This document shows, piece after piece, positions 1 to 8,626 of a stretch of DNA of 64,000 nt. Below the pieces are notes generated by a model. The model saw only the letters and a program-made list of their open reading frames with translations. It made no database searches and was not told the DNA's origin. Within the stretch, counting starts at the first letter, position 1. Each line of letters opens with the position of its first letter. The stretch spans positions 242,321 to 306,320 of the forward strand of contig NZ_CP012200.1 in the NCBI RefSeq assembly GCF_001484685.1, in the 5' to 3' direction. Source of the DNA: Thermococcus sp. 2319x1 (GTDB lineage Archaea > Methanobacteriota_B > Thermococci > Thermococcales > Thermococcaceae). The translations under genes and the position numbers were made by a program.

Positions 1-47
1 GAAGGAGAGTTTGACTTCCCTTTATAACCTCTTTTTTGGTGAGAAAA

Positions 48-824
48 ATGCAAATAAAAATTCTTGAAAAAAGGGACAATGCAATACGGTTCATTTTAGA
101 GGGCGTTGATGTTGCATTTGCAAACGCGCTTAGAAGAACAATAATCGGGGAAGTCCCAACTTTTGCCGTTGATGAGGTGGAATTCTACGAGAACGATTCT
201 GCCCTTTTTGATGAGATAATTGCTCACAGGTTGGCGCTAATTCCCTTGACAACTCCTTCAGATAGATTTGAGCTTGATGCCTTGGAGTTAGATGACTATA
301 CCGTTACATTAAGTCTGGAAGCGGAAGGTCCTGCAATAATTTACTCCGGGGATTTAAAGAGTGACGATCCGGATGTAAAACCCGTGACTCCAGATATCCC
401 AATAGTCAAACTAGCTGAAGGCCAGAGACTTGTTTTTAACGCATACGCAAAGCTTGGCAGGGGAAAAGACCATGCGAAATGGCAGCCCGGCTTTGCATAC
501 TACAAGTATCTCACAAAGGTGCACGTAAGCAAGGGGATTCCTAACTGGGAAAAAATCAAAGAGCTGGCAACTAAAAAGAAGTTTCCCATCGAAGAAAACG
601 AGAGCGAGCTTATCATATCTACTCTAACAAGCCTTTATCTGCCAAGGGAATTTGATCAGTATTTGGGAGATAAAATTAAAGAAGAAGTAGTGCCAAATAC
701 ATTCGTCTTTACGGTAGAAAGCAATGGAGAACTCCCCGTTGAGGAAATGGTAGCTTTAGCGCTCAAAATTTTAATGAGAAAGAGCGATAAATTTATAAAC
801 GAGCTTCATAAATTAGCCGAATAG
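48..824 (+). CDS. rpoD: DNA-directed RNA polymerase subunit D (Rpo3)
   Basis: Archaeal counterpart of bacterial alpha and eukaryotic RPB3. It forms the assembly platform of RNA polymerase with subunits L, N and P. The N-terminal dimerisation region contains [20 protein letters not shown], typical of the family, and the 258-residue length is normal. An in-frame TTG lies at 36, but ATG 48 is preferred because the GGTGA ribosome site at 38-42 sits properly upstream of it. It heads the visible part of the operon that continues with tRNA-Leu, L18e, L13 and S9. The S11/S4/S13 genes usually found upstream would lie outside the window. Confidence 0.97.
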   Translation: MQIKILEKRDNAIRFILEGVDVAFANALRRTIIGEVPTFAVDEVEFYENDSALFDEIIAHRLALIPLTTPSDRFELDALELDDYTVTLSLEAEGPAIIYSGDLKSDDPDVKPVTPDIPIVKLAEGQRLVFNAYAKLGRGKDHAKWQPGFAYYKYLTKVHVSKGIPNWEKIKELATKKKFPIEENESELIISTLTSLYLPREFDQYLGDKIKEEVVPNTFVFTVESNGELPVEEMVALALKILMRKSDKFINELHKLAE

Positions 825-825
825 C

Positions 826-913
826 GCGGGGGTTGCCGAGCCTGGCCAAAGGCGCGGGATTTAGGGTCCCGTCCCGCAGGGGTTCCGGGGTTCAAATCCC
901 CGCCCCCGCACCA
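826..913 (+). tRNA. tRNA-Leu (anticodon UAG)
   Basis: Acceptor arms GCGGGGG (826-832) and CCCCCGC (903-909) pair fully, with discriminator A and encoded CCA. The anticodon stem CGGGA/TCCCG closes a loop with TAG at 862-864. A long variable arm marks a class II Leu tRNA. It starts two bases after the rpoD stop codon and precedes rpl18e, so it is probably processed from the operon transcript. Confidence 0.96.
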
Positions 914-961
914 TAATGATCACCCCGTCCCTCGGTGCGAGAAATAAAAGGAGGAATGCTT

Positions 962-1324
962 ATGAAGAGGACTGGTCCAACTGATATTAACTTGAGAAGG
1001 CTCATTCGCTATCTGAGAAAGAAGTCCAACGAGGAGAATGTTAAGATATGGAAGGACATAGCTTGGCGCTTGGAAAGGCCGAGAAGGCAGAGGGCTGAGG
1101 TAAATATTAGCAAGATAAACAGATATACCAAAGAAGGAGACATGGTTGTGGTTCCAGGGAGCGTTCTTGGAGCTGGAAACTTGGATCATAAGGTCATAGT
1201 TGCGGCATGGAAGTTCAGTGAAAAGGCAAAAGAAAAGATCATTCAAGCGGGTGGGGAGGCAATAACAATCGAAGAGCTTGTAGAGAGAAATCCAAAGGGT
1301 AGTGGAGTAATCATAATGGAGTGA
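962..1324 (+). CDS. rpl18e: 50S ribosomal protein L18e
   Basis: Large-subunit protein shared by archaea and eukaryotes, 120 residues, starting MKRTGPTD. The Shine-Dalgarno GGAGG at 950-954 is well spaced for ATG 962. ATG 956 is too close to it and GTG 935 lies upstream of it. It sits between tRNA-Leu and L13, as in other Thermococcales. Confidence 0.95.
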   Translation: MKRTGPTDINLRRLIRYLRKKSNEENVKIWKDIAWRLERPRRQRAEVNISKINRYTKEGDMVVVPGSVLGAGNLDHKVIVAAWKFSEKAKEKIIQAGGEAITIEELVERNPKGSGVIIME

Positions 1325-1330
1325 TGGGCC

Positions 1331-1759
1331 ATGAGGATTATTAATGCTGATGGTTTAATACTCGGAAGGCTTGCTTCAAAAGTTGCCAAGATGCTCCTTG
1401 AGGGAGAAGAAGTGGTTATCGTTAACGCTGAAAAGGCAATCATCACCGGAAACAGGGAGTTCATCTTTGAGAAGTACAAGCAGAGAACGGAACTAAGAAC
1501 AAGAACAAACCCAAGAAGGGGACCATTTTATCCGAAAAGAAGCGACGAAATAGTTAGAAGGACCATTAGGGGCATGCTTCCATGGAAGACTGACAGAGGA
1601 AGGAAAGCCTTTAAGAGACTAAAGGTCTACGCTGGAATCCCAAAAGAGTTTGAAGATAAAGAGCTGGAGACAATTGCTGAAGCTCATATGTCAAGACTTA
1701 AAACCCCCAAATATGTAACTGTTGGAGAGGTTGCCAAATTCCTTGGTGGAAAGTTCTGA
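1331..1759 (+). CDS. rpl13: 50S ribosomal protein L13
   Basis: 142-residue archaeal L13 (uL13), starting [16 protein letters not shown], with the conserved region [20 protein letters not shown]. It starts six bases after the L18e stop and is followed directly by S9, the invariant L13-S9 pair of bacteria and archaea. It is a large-subunit rRNA-binding protein. Confidence 0.97.
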   Translation: MRIINADGLILGRLASKVAKMLLEGEEVVIVNAEKAIITGNREFIFEKYKQRTELRTRTNPRRGPFYPKRSDEIVRRTIRGMLPWKTDRGRKAFKRLKVYAGIPKEFEDKELETIAEAHMSRLKTPKYVTVGEVAKFLGGKF

Positions 1760-1769
1760 GGTGATGATA

Positions 1770-2177
1770 ATGAGGATAATTCAAACTGCAGGAAAGAGAA
1801 AAACTGCCATTGCGAGAGCTACCATAAAGGAAGGTAAAGGGAGAGTTAGGATAAACAACAAGCCCGTTGAGATTATTGAGCCAGAAATAGCCCGTTTCAC
1901 AATAATGGAGCCACTTGTTTTGGCTGGAGAGGAGATAGTTAGTAAAGTAGACATTGACGTCAAAGTCGAAGGCGGAGGTTTCATGGGGCAGGCCGAGGCT
2001 GCAAGGGTTGCGATAGCGAGGGCATTGGTAGAATGGACCGGTGACATGAACCTCAAAGAAAAGTTTATGAAGTATGACAGGACTATGCTCGTTGGCGACT
2101 CAAGAAGAACAGAACCACACAAGCCAAACCGCTCTACAAAGGGTCCAAGGGCAAAGAGGCAAAAGAGTTACCGTTGA
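1770..2177 (+). CDS. rps9: 30S ribosomal protein S9
   Basis: 135-residue archaeal S9 (uS9). The basic C-terminal tail [11 protein letters not shown] reaches the decoding site in the ribosome. The ATG at 1770 is chosen over ATG 1764 because GAGGTGA (1758-1764) overlaps the latter and has proper spacing to 1770. The gene follows L13 after 10 bases, so the two are probably co-translated. Confidence 0.96.
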   Translation: MRIIQTAGKRKTAIARATIKEGKGRVRINNKPVEIIEPEIARFTIMEPLVLAGEEIVSKVDIDVKVEGGGFMGQAEAARVAIARALVEWTGDMNLKEKFMKYDRTMLVGDSRRTEPHKPNRSTKGPRAKRQKSYR

Positions 2178-2224
2178 TTTCCCTCAACTTTCCTTAAAAT
2201 TTAAAAACCAAAAAGGTGATTCGC

Positions 2225-2422
2225 TTGATAGTTCCCGTGAGATGTTTCACATGCGGAAAGGTGATTGGGGATAAGTATTACATCTTTAAAGAGCGTGTTG
2301 AAAAAGGGGAAGATCCCGAAAAAGTACTCGATGAGCTTGGCCTCGAGAGGTACTGCTGCAGGAGAATGCTCCTCAGCCACGTTGAATTGATAGATGAGAT
2401 AATGCACTACAGAGTATATTGA
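2225..2422 (+). CDS. rpoN: DNA-directed RNA polymerase subunit N (Rpo10)
   Basis: 65-residue zinc-binding subunit equivalent to eukaryotic RPB10. It has the atypical zinc motif CFTCGK followed by [16 protein letters not shown]. The likely start is TTG 2225 ([12 protein letters not shown]), served by AAAGGTGAT at 2213-2220. GTG 2216 lies inside that ribosome site. It follows S9 in the operon, with tRNA-Pro immediately downstream. Confidence 0.95.
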   Translation: MIVPVRCFTCGKVIGDKYYIFKERVEKGEDPEKVLDELGLERYCCRRMLLSHVELIDEIMHYRVY

Positions 2423-2442
2423 AAAACCACATTTCTTTAGGA

Positions 2443-2520
2443 GGGGCCGTGGGGTAGCTTGGCCTATCCTCCCGGCTTGGGGTGCCGGAGACCCGGGTTC
2501 AAATCCCGGCGGCCCCACCA
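2443..2520 (+). tRNA. tRNA-Pro (anticodon GGG)
   Basis: Acceptor GGGGCCG/CGGCCCC, anticodon stem CCGGC/GCCGG closing TTGGGGT, T arm CCGGG-TTCAAAT-CCCGG and encoded CCA. The first 28 bases are identical to those of the tRNA-Pro(UGG) gene at 39994. It lies between rpoN and rpoK. Confidence 0.95.
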
Positions 2521-2541
2521 AAATTTGCACGGGTGAGAAAA

Positions 2542-2715
2542 ATGTTTAGATACACGAGATTTGAAAAGGCGCGTATAATAGGGGCAAGGGCACTGCAGAT
2601 CGCTATGGGGGCTCCCGTGTTAATTGACGTACCTGAAGGGGCCACACCGTTAGAAGCTGCGATAATGGAGTTTGAGAAGGGTATAATCCCAATAACAGTT
2701 ATAAGGCCGAGTTGA
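2542..2715 (+). CDS. rpoK: DNA-directed RNA polymerase subunit K (Rpo6)
   Basis: 57-residue homologue of RPB6/omega, which helps fold and stabilise the largest polymerase subunit. The core [20 protein letters not shown] is typical. GGGTGA at 2531-2536 precedes ATG 2542. It follows tRNA-Pro and precedes the enolase-like gene, the standard Thermococcales arrangement. Confidence 0.96.
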   Translation: MFRYTRFEKARIIGARALQIAMGAPVLIDVPEGATPLEAAIMEFEKGIIPITVIRPS

Positions 2716-2721
2716 TGTGGG

Positions 2722-3747
2722 ATGACAATAATTGAGAACATAGTCGGCAGGATTTCAATCCTCAAGGGTGGAAAGTATTCAATTGAAGTTGACGTTATAA
2801 CAACTTCCGGATTTGGCAGGTTTGCTGCCCCCATAGATGAGAATCCCTCCCTCTATATAGTGGAAGCCCACAGAGCGGTTAGTGAAGTCGATGAAATAAT
2901 AGGACCGGAGCTTATCGGATTTGACTCCCAGGAGCAAGAGCTCATAGACAGTTACCTTTGGGAAATAGATGGGACTGAAAATCTAAGCCACATAGGGGCG
3001 AATACTGCTCTGGCCGTTTCGGTTGCTGTGGCAAAAGCAGCTTCAAACGCCAAAAATATTCCCCTTTACAGTTACATAGGGGGAACGTTCACTACAGAGC
3101 TTCCAGTTCCGATACTACGGTTTGCAGAGGATGAAACCTTTGAGTACCTTGTCTTGGTTAAGGATTTAATGGAGATTTCAGATGTAGTGGATGCAATGGC
3201 AAAAATAAAGGAGCGTGTAAAGAGCATTAACCTTCAAGAGCTCTCAAGAGCTTCAGAGATAGTTGGAGATGAACTTGGTCTTGAGGTCTCTCTTGGGATA
3301 GTACAAAAGAAAGAAATGGACATCGAAGAAGTCCTCCAGAAAGTTGAGGATTACAACATCTCCTACATCAAGCCCTTGGGCGAAGAAGAGCTCTTCCTTG
3401 AACTTATAGCAGGAACACATGGGGTGTTTGTTGACGGAGAATATCTTTTCAGAACAAAAGACATCTTGGATAGGAGGTATTACAACGCACTTTCAATTAA
3501 GCCGATTAACTTAGGCACTCTCACGGATCTTTATAATCTGGTTAACGATGTCAAATCCGAAAGGATAACCCCAATTTTGGCAGAGGCGAAGTATGAATCG
3601 GCTGATGATGCCCTCTCTCACTTAGCAGTGGGACTTAAGTGTCCCGCCATAATGCTCCATGAGAACTCCATTGTTAAAATAAACGAACTTATTAGGATAG
3701 CGGAAGATTTGGGCGAAAGAGGAAGAATAATAACGTTTGAGGGGTGA
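2722..3747 (+). CDS. enolase-like protein lacking the canonical active site
   Basis: 341 residues, clearly of the enolase fold ([17 protein letters not shown] near residue 92; [11 protein letters not shown] and [16 protein letters not shown] in the C-terminal barrel) but about 90 residues shorter than true enolase. The canonical SHRSGETED loop reads [10 protein letters not shown] here. The NGG-HA-N and GDDLF signatures are also gone, although a Lys is kept in SIKPINLGT. It is therefore unlikely to catalyse the 2-phosphoglycerate dehydratase step. Its location between rpoK and S2 is conserved in relatives as far as I recall, suggesting a structural or regulatory role. Its stop overlaps the ribosome site of rps2. 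Confidence 0.85.
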   Translation: MTIIENIVGRISILKGGKYSIEVDVITTSGFGRFAAPIDENPSLYIVEAHRAVSEVDEIIGPELIGFDSQEQELIDSYLWEIDGTENLSHIGANTALAVSVAVAKAASNAKNIPLYSYIGGTFTTELPVPILRFAEDETFEYLVLVKDLMEISDVVDAMAKIKERVKSINLQELSRASEIVGDELGLEVSLGIVQKKEMDIEEVLQKVEDYNISYIKPLGEEELFLELIAGTHGVFVDGEYLFRTKDILDRRYYNALSIKPINLGTLTDLYNLVNDVKSERITPILAEAKYESADDALSHLAVGLKCPAIMLHENSIVKINELIRIAEDLGERGRIITFEG

Positions 3748-3752
3748 AGAAA

Positions 3753-4358
3753 ATGGAAGAGTATTTGGTTCCACTCGACCAATATTTGGCTGCGGGTGTT
3801 CACATTGGAACACAGCAGAAAACAAAGGATATGAAGCGCTTCATATACAGGGTTAGGCAGGATGGTCTATACGTGCTCGATGTAAGGAAAACAGACGAGA
3901 GACTCAGGGCTGCAGGAAAGTTCTTGGCAAAGTTCGATCCAGAGAGTATACTAGCAGTAAGTGTAAGGCTCTACGGCCAAAAGCCAGTTAAGAAGTTTGG
4001 AGAAGTTACTGGAGCAAGGGCAATACCGGGAAGATTTTTACCCGGAACAATGACAAACCCGCAGGTTAAGAACTTCTTTGAACCCGATGTTCTCATAGTG
4101 ACTGACCCAAGAGCCGACCATCAAGCGATGAAAGAAGCAATAGAGATTGGAATTCCAGTAGTGGCCCTTGTCGATACGGAGAACCTTTTAAGCTATGTGG
4201 ACTTGGCAATTCCAACGAACAATAAAGGAAGAAAGGCTCTGGCTTTAATTTACTGGATACTTGCAAGGGAAGTTCTCTTTAACAGAGGGGACATCAACAG
4301 CAGGGAAGACTTCAAAATCCCTGTGGAAGAGTTTGAGATGAAAATAATCAGAGAATGA
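3753..4358 (+). CDS. rps2: 30S ribosomal protein S2
   Basis: 201-residue archaeal S2 (uS2/SA family). Signature segments include [17 protein letters not shown] near the N-terminus and [17 protein letters not shown] in the middle. ATG 3753 is chosen because GGGGTGA (3741-3747), which contains the stop of the enolase-like gene, lies six bases upstream. The in-frame GTG 3744 is within that ribosome site. It is the last gene of the operon, followed by a hairpin terminator. Confidence 0.96.
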   Translation: MEEYLVPLDQYLAAGVHIGTQQKTKDMKRFIYRVRQDGLYVLDVRKTDERLRAAGKFLAKFDPESILAVSVRLYGQKPVKKFGEVTGARAIPGRFLPGTMTNPQVKNFFEPDVLIVTDPRADHQAMKEAIEIGIPVVALVDTENLLSYVDLAIPTNNKGRKALALIYWILAREVLFNRGDINSREDFKIPVEEFEMKIIRE

Positions 4359-4390
4359 AATCTGTTCTCTCAGATTTCTTCTTTTTCCCT
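4357..4390 (+). terminator. hairpin plus T-rich tract after rps2
   Basis: Perfect 8-bp inverted repeat GAAATCTG (4357-4364) and CAGATTTC (4371-4378) with a 6-base loop, followed by TTCTTTTTCCC. It begins inside the rps2 stop codon and fits the end of the first operon. Archaeal termination mainly needs the T tract, so the contribution of the hairpin is inferred. Confidence 0.6.
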
Positions 4391-4435
4391 TAAGTATATT
4401 AACCCGAATAAACATAAGTGTTTTTGGTGAGTTAG

Positions 4436-5044
4436 ATGAATCTCGATGGGGCGATACTCAACAGGATGTCCGTGAGATATTACGAAGAGAGAAGCGTAGA
4501 GGAAGAAAAGCTAGAAGACCTAATAAAATCTGCAATAAGGGCTCCTACTGCAAGTGGTCTTGAAAACTGGTTGTTTGTAGTTTATAAAGACGAGAGCATC
4601 AGAAAGCGAATCCACGAAATAATGTACGAAGCTCATGCAGAGTACTATCGTGCATACGGTTTACCTGAGGAAAAAATAGAAAAGCTAAAAACAAAGATAT
4701 TTGAAAAAGGGATGTACAGAGCTCCAGTTTATGTGGGAGTTTTTGTCGATAGAGAAACGCGCTTCTTAAAAGGAAAAGAATACGAGGAAATTGAATTCCT
4801 CTGGAGTGTTGAAAGTGCTGCAATGGCTATAGAGAACCTTATGCTCAAGGCGGTGGAACTTGGCCTGGGAACATGTTACATAGGAGTCACCAGCTTGGAG
4901 AAATACCAGAGAGAGCTTAGAGAAATGGCGGAACTTGGCGAGAATTGGTACCTCGTGGGGTTAGTTCCCGTAGGGTATCCTGCTGAAAAAATAGCCCCCA
5001 GACCGAGGAGAAAATCTCTGGAAAAAATCCTCAAAATAATTTAA
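4436..5044 (+). CDS. nitroreductase-family flavoprotein
   Basis: 202 residues of the FMN-dependent nitroreductase fold. NRMSVRYYEE at the N-terminus is the FMN-contacting RRSxR-like segment. RAPTASGLENW is the second FMN loop, and GLGTCYIGV the C-terminal one. Such enzymes reduce nitro compounds, quinones or flavins with NAD(P)H; the substrate cannot be read from sequence. It has its own promoter region with a TATA-like element near 4391-4400, and GGTGA at 4426-4430 before ATG 4436. ThiI follows 15 bases downstream and may be co-transcribed. Confidence 0.85.
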   Translation: MNLDGAILNRMSVRYYEERSVEEEKLEDLIKSAIRAPTASGLENWLFVVYKDESIRKRIHEIMYEAHAEYYRAYGLPEEKIEKLKTKIFEKGMYRAPVYVGVFVDRETRFLKGKEYEEIEFLWSVESAAMAIENLMLKAVELGLGTCYIGVTSLEKYQRELREMAELGENWYLVGLVPVGYPAEKIAPRPRRKSLEKILKII

Positions 5045-5059
5045 ATCCGGTGGATGAAG

Positions 5060-6208
5060 ATGTTAAATGCCATAATAGTCAGATACGGTGAGATAGGCAC
5101 AAAATCTCCAAAAACGAGGAGATGGTTCGAGAACATTTTAATCAACAACATAAAAGAAGCCTTAGTGAGTGAGGGCATAGAGTACAAGAACGTCTTTGCA
5201 AAGCACGGCAGAATTATAGTAAAGACAAACAAGGCTGGAGAGGGTGTGAGGGTTCTTAAAAGGGTTTTTGGTATAGTCTCGCTTTCACCTTCTGCCGAGA
5301 TAGATGCAGAGCTTGAGAAGATATATGAAACTTCTCTAAAACTTTTTAGGAGAAAGCTGAGGGCACTTGGAGTGGAAGAGCCGAAGTTCAGGGTAACCGC
5401 AAGGAGGATAACCAAGGAGTTCCCCCTTAAAAGCCAGGAGCTGGCTGCTAAAGTTGGTGAGTACATACTGAAAAACGAAGAGTGCAAAGTAGATTTAAAG
5501 AACTATGATATCGAGGTTGGTATAGAGCTAATGGAAGGAAAAGCCTATGTTTATGTTGATAAAGTCCAAGGGTTTGGTGGTCTTCCAGTAGGAACCCAAG
5601 GAAAGGTCGTGGCTCTTTTGAGTGGGGGTATAGATTCACCGGTCGCTGCTTTTCTGATGATGAAGCGAGGATGTGAAGTAATCCCTGTCCACATCTACAT
5701 GGGGGAGAGAACCCTTGAGAAGGTCAGGAAAATCTGGAACCAGCTCAAAAAATACCACTATGGGGGTAAAAGTGACCTAATAGTTATTAAACCGCAGGAA
5801 AGGGAGAAGGTTATTCAAACGCTAAAGCAGCTTAAAAAAGAAAACTACACATGTGTTTTCTGCAAGTACATGATGGTCAAAAAAGCCGACAAGATTGCGA
5901 GAGAATTTGGAGCAAAGGGTATCGTCATGGGGGACTCCTTAGGTCAGGTGGCCTCTCAAACACTGGAGAATATGTACATAGTAAGTCAAGCAAGCGATCT
6001 GCCAATCTACAGGCCATTGATAGGGCTGGATAAAGAGGAAATTGTGGAGATTGCCAAAAGCATTGGAACCTTTGAGCTCTCTACACTGCCGGAAGATGAG
6101 ATACCGTTTATTCCAAAACATCCGGTGATAAGGGGTTCTTGGGAGGAGTTCAAAAAGCTGTACAAAGCAGTCTTCGGTGAAGAACCGAAGAAAAGGGGAT
6201 GTCCATGA
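5060..6208 (+). CDS. thiI: tRNA 4-thiouridine synthase ThiI
   Basis: 382 residues: N-terminal ferredoxin-like and THUMP RNA-binding regions (about 1-170), then an ATP pyrophosphatase domain with PP-loop SGGIDSP at residues 188-194. A CVFC pair at 265/268 and a C-terminal GCP supply cysteines of the kind archaeal ThiI uses for an iron-sulphur cluster or persulphide chemistry. It adenylates and thiolates U8 of tRNA. ATG 5060 is preferred to ATG 5054 because GGTGG (5049-5053) directly abuts the latter. It overlaps the next gene by ATGA coupling, and a short paralogue lies two genes downstream. Confidence 0.93.
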   Translation: MLNAIIVRYGEIGTKSPKTRRWFENILINNIKEALVSEGIEYKNVFAKHGRIIVKTNKAGEGVRVLKRVFGIVSLSPSAEIDAELEKIYETSLKLFRRKLRALGVEEPKFRVTARRITKEFPLKSQELAAKVGEYILKNEECKVDLKNYDIEVGIELMEGKAYVYVDKVQGFGGLPVGTQGKVVALLSGGIDSPVAAFLMMKRGCEVIPVHIYMGERTLEKVRKIWNQLKKYHYGGKSDLIVIKPQEREKVIQTLKQLKKENYTCVFCKYMMVKKADKIAREFGAKGIVMGDSLGQVASQTLENMYIVSQASDLPIYRPLIGLDKEEIVEIAKSIGTFELSTLPEDEIPFIPKHPVIRGSWEEFKKLYKAVFGEEPKKRGCP

Positions 6209-6735
6209 AAAGGTGGGTTAGAATTTTGGGGCTCTCCTTTCCGTTTCTTACTTTTGGTGGAATCCTTATTGCAATTTACTTAAATCCTTGGTTTTCTTTA
6301 ACTGAAAATGCCCTCAGCGATATGGGTTCCATTAAAAACCCTATAGGGTATGTTTTTAATTCTCTCCTCGTTCTTCTCGGCTTTCTTGGCTTTGTATTTG
6401 GGGTTGAAATGCTGAAGGAGAAGAGAATCACAGTCCTTTTTCCCCTCGGGATGGTGTCATTGTTGCTTGTGGGAATTTTTCCCGAAGAATATGAACCCCA
6501 TTCGTTTTTTGCACTGGCCTTTTATGTCCTGCTCTTTGCGGACATCTTTATCTGTGGTTTAAAGAGAGTGAGAAAAAAGAAATCTGCTCTAATATGGCTT
6601 CTTGGTAGTCCGACGGTTTTTATGGTGATGGTTTATCTCACTAGGGTATTCGAGGGACTCGCTATTCCGGAGCTTGTAGGGGCACTTTTCATAAACGCCC
6701 GGATAGTCTACCTGACCCTGGAGGTGGAACAATGA
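6205..6735 (+). CDS. DUF998-family membrane protein
   Basis: 176 residues with about five or six hydrophobic segments. The motif SLTENALSDMG after the first helix is the hallmark of DUF998 proteins, which have no assigned function. The start overlaps the thiI stop (ATGA, 6205-6208), with GGGGA just upstream. The end overlaps the next gene in the same way, so the three genes form a translationally coupled unit. ATG 6199 is an alternative start. Whether it relates to tRNA thiolation is unknown. Confidence 0.8.
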   Translation: MKRWVRILGLSFPFLTFGGILIAIYLNPWFSLTENALSDMGSIKNPIGYVFNSLLVLLGFLGFVFGVEMLKEKRITVLFPLGMVSLLLVGIFPEEYEPHSFFALAFYVLLFADIFICGLKRVRKKKSALIWLLGSPTVFMVMVYLTRVFEGLAIPELVGALFINARIVYLTLEVEQ

Positions 6736-7325
6736 AGGCTGTTGCACTCTTAAGCTCGGGGATAGATTCACCTGTGGCTATCTATCTAATGCTCAAAAAA
6801 GGTTTTACAATATACCCGATACACTTCAAGCAGAGTGAACTCAATTATCAAAAGGTTAGAAGAATCTGGCAGAGGCTTAAGGAACTTTTTCCAGAGAGCT
6901 TGGAGGAGCTAATCGTCGTTGATGTTTTTGAATACCAGAAACCTGTCTTTGATAAATTGGTGGAGCTGAAAAAGGAGAAGTGGATATGTGTTTTTTGTAA
7001 ATTCACCATGTTCATGAAGGCCACTGAGATAGCAAAAGAAAAAGGGGCAATGGCTATAATCACGGGAGATTCCCTCGGCCAAGTTGCTTCTCAAACACTG
7101 GACAATCTTCTCATAATAAGCCTTGCAACAGATTTGCCAATATTCAGACCCCTTATAGGGCTGGACAAAGTAGAGATAGAAAGAATCGCAAAGGAAATAG
7201 GGACGTTTGAGATAAGCGTAGAGCCTGAAGAAGGCTGTAATTTTGTACCGAAGCACCCGATAATAAGGGGAACCCTTGGTGAGTTTAAGAAGATTTACAA
7301 GGAAGTGTTTGGCAGGAAATGTTGA
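6732..7325 (+). CDS. stand-alone ThiI-like PP-loop ATPase
   Basis: 197 residues matching the C-terminal catalytic domain of ThiI (GDSLGQVASQTLDN, RPLIGLDKVEIERIAKEIGTFE, PKHPIIRG) but without the THUMP region. The PP-loop reads SSGIDSP at residues 8-14 instead of SGGIDSP. Cysteines are CVFC (86/89), Cys169 and the C-terminal Cys197; the pattern resembles a three-cysteine cluster site. It overlaps the DUF998 gene by ATGA. It probably adenylates or thiolates an RNA or small molecule and may need a separate RNA-binding partner. Substrate unknown. Confidence 0.85.
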   Translation: MKAVALLSSGIDSPVAIYLMLKKGFTIYPIHFKQSELNYQKVRRIWQRLKELFPESLEELIVVDVFEYQKPVFDKLVELKKEKWICVFCKFTMFMKATEIAKEKGAMAIITGDSLGQVASQTLDNLLIISLATDLPIFRPLIGLDKVEIERIAKEIGTFEISVEPEEGCNFVPKHPIIRGTLGEFKKIYKEVFGRKC

Positions 7326-7402
7326 TTACACATTTTTGTATAAGATTGCCGCAAACGAAACATTTATAACGTGCGATTGGAATACCACAATGGTGATCAA
7401 AA

Positions 7403-8312
7403 GTGAACGTGTTTAACAGTGCGGTTGAGCTTTTCGAAAAGTTCAAACCTACCCCTCTGCTTAAGCTTTCCCTTTCAGATGAGAGAGGGGATGTATTTTG
7501 CCAAACTGGAGTTCTTTAATCCTTTCAGCAGGAGCATAAAAGACAGGGCTGTTTTTAATCTTATTATGAAGGCTATGGAGCGAGGAGACATTAACGGCAC
7601 GAGGAGGCTTTTTGAGGCAACCTCAGGAAATGTTGGCATAGCTATGGCAGCCATGTCAAACCTCTTTGGCATTGAATTCAGGGCTTATCTTCCAAAACCT
7701 ATCCCCAACACAACCCTGACTCTGCTGAGAGTTCTTGGTGCCGAGGTAGTAAAAACCGAATTTGAAACTATTGATCCAAAGATGATAGAGTTCGTCAAAA
7801 AAGAAGCAGAGAAGGCAAATGCAGTAAATCTAAATCAGTTTGAGAATGATGACAACTTTGAAGCCCATTACAAATACACTGCAAGGGAGATTGATGAGCA
7901 GCTTAGAAGCATAGGGCAGAAACCGGATGTAATCGTTGCTGGAATCGGGACTTCGGGACATATAGCAGGGATAGCAAAATACTTCAAGGAGCGCTATGAT
8001 ACGAAGATTGTTGGAGTTGTTCCAGCCGAGGGTGAGAAGATTCCCGGGATAAAGGGGCTTGAGACAAAGCCGAAGTGGTTTTTTAAAGTGGAAGTTGATG
8101 AAGTGGTCGAGGTAACTCAGAGGGAAGCAATCGAAGGCTCTATACAAGTGGCCAGAAGGGATGGTCTTTTAATAGGGCTGAGTTCAGGTGCGGTAGTTAA
8201 GGCCTTTGAGAGAATTCGCGACGGATATCCGGGAACGGCAGTCTTAGTTTTTCCGGACGATGGGTTTAAATATGTTGAGGCATTTGAAAGATACTTGAGT
8301 GAAAGCCGATGA
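7403..8312 (+). pseudogene. cysteine-synthase-like PLP enzyme, single frameshift
   Basis: Fold-type II PLP enzyme related to cysteine or O-phosphoserine sulfhydrylases. The coding frame opens at GTG 7403 (NVFNSAVELFEKFKPTPLL) after GGTGATC (7392-7398), and reaches a stop at 7517-7519. From about 7497 the following frame continues to 8312 with all the core motifs: SRSIKDRA (PLP lysine), ATSGNVGIAMA (substrate loop), GIGTSGHIAG (phosphate loop) and GLSSGA. Removing one T from TTTT (7496-7499) restores a single protein. So the gene is either broken, rescued by slippage, or carries a sequence error. A TATA box is visible near 7360-7368. Confidence 0.85.
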
Positions 8313-8626
8313 AAGTTGCTGTGTATCTACTATTCCTTCAATCATTTTTCCTTTTGTATTACTCAGCCAGCGCCTTTGGAAGCGAAAGGTATATGTTGCT
8401 TATTTTTGGCCTTCTGAACTTTCTCCTTGCCTGGGGAGTAGTTAGGGGTGAAAGAAGGGCTATAAAGGTAACAATCGCATACAAGGGTGTGGATTTTTTC
8501 TTTGCACTCTTAATGCTGATGGGAGGAGCGATTTTTCAATCATTAAACGCCGCAATAGATTTGGCAATACTTCATGATTTGATCGGGCTTTTTGGTAAAA
8601 AAGAAGAGCCTACGGAAGAAAGCTGA
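8309..8626 (+). CDS. small hydrophobic membrane protein
   Basis: 105 residues with about three or four membrane segments and a charged C-terminal tail (GKKEEPTEES). ATG 8309 overlaps the stop of the preceding PLP enzyme gene (ATGA), so the two are coupled. It ends convergently with the sugar kinase gene, sharing 17 bp. I do not recognise a named family. Confidence 0.65.
   Translation: MKVAVYLLFLQSFFLLYYSASAFGSERYMLLIFGLLNFLLAWGVVRGERRAIKVTIAYKGVDFFFALLMLMGGAIFQSLNAAIDLAILHDLIGLFGKKEEPTEES

Noticed and set aside
1-47. TATA-like TTTATAAC at 21-28 as an rpoD promoter
   Set aside because: It lies only about 20 bases before the rpoD start, and the gene is expected to be within a longer operon. 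It may equally be part of a T-rich gene end cut by the window.
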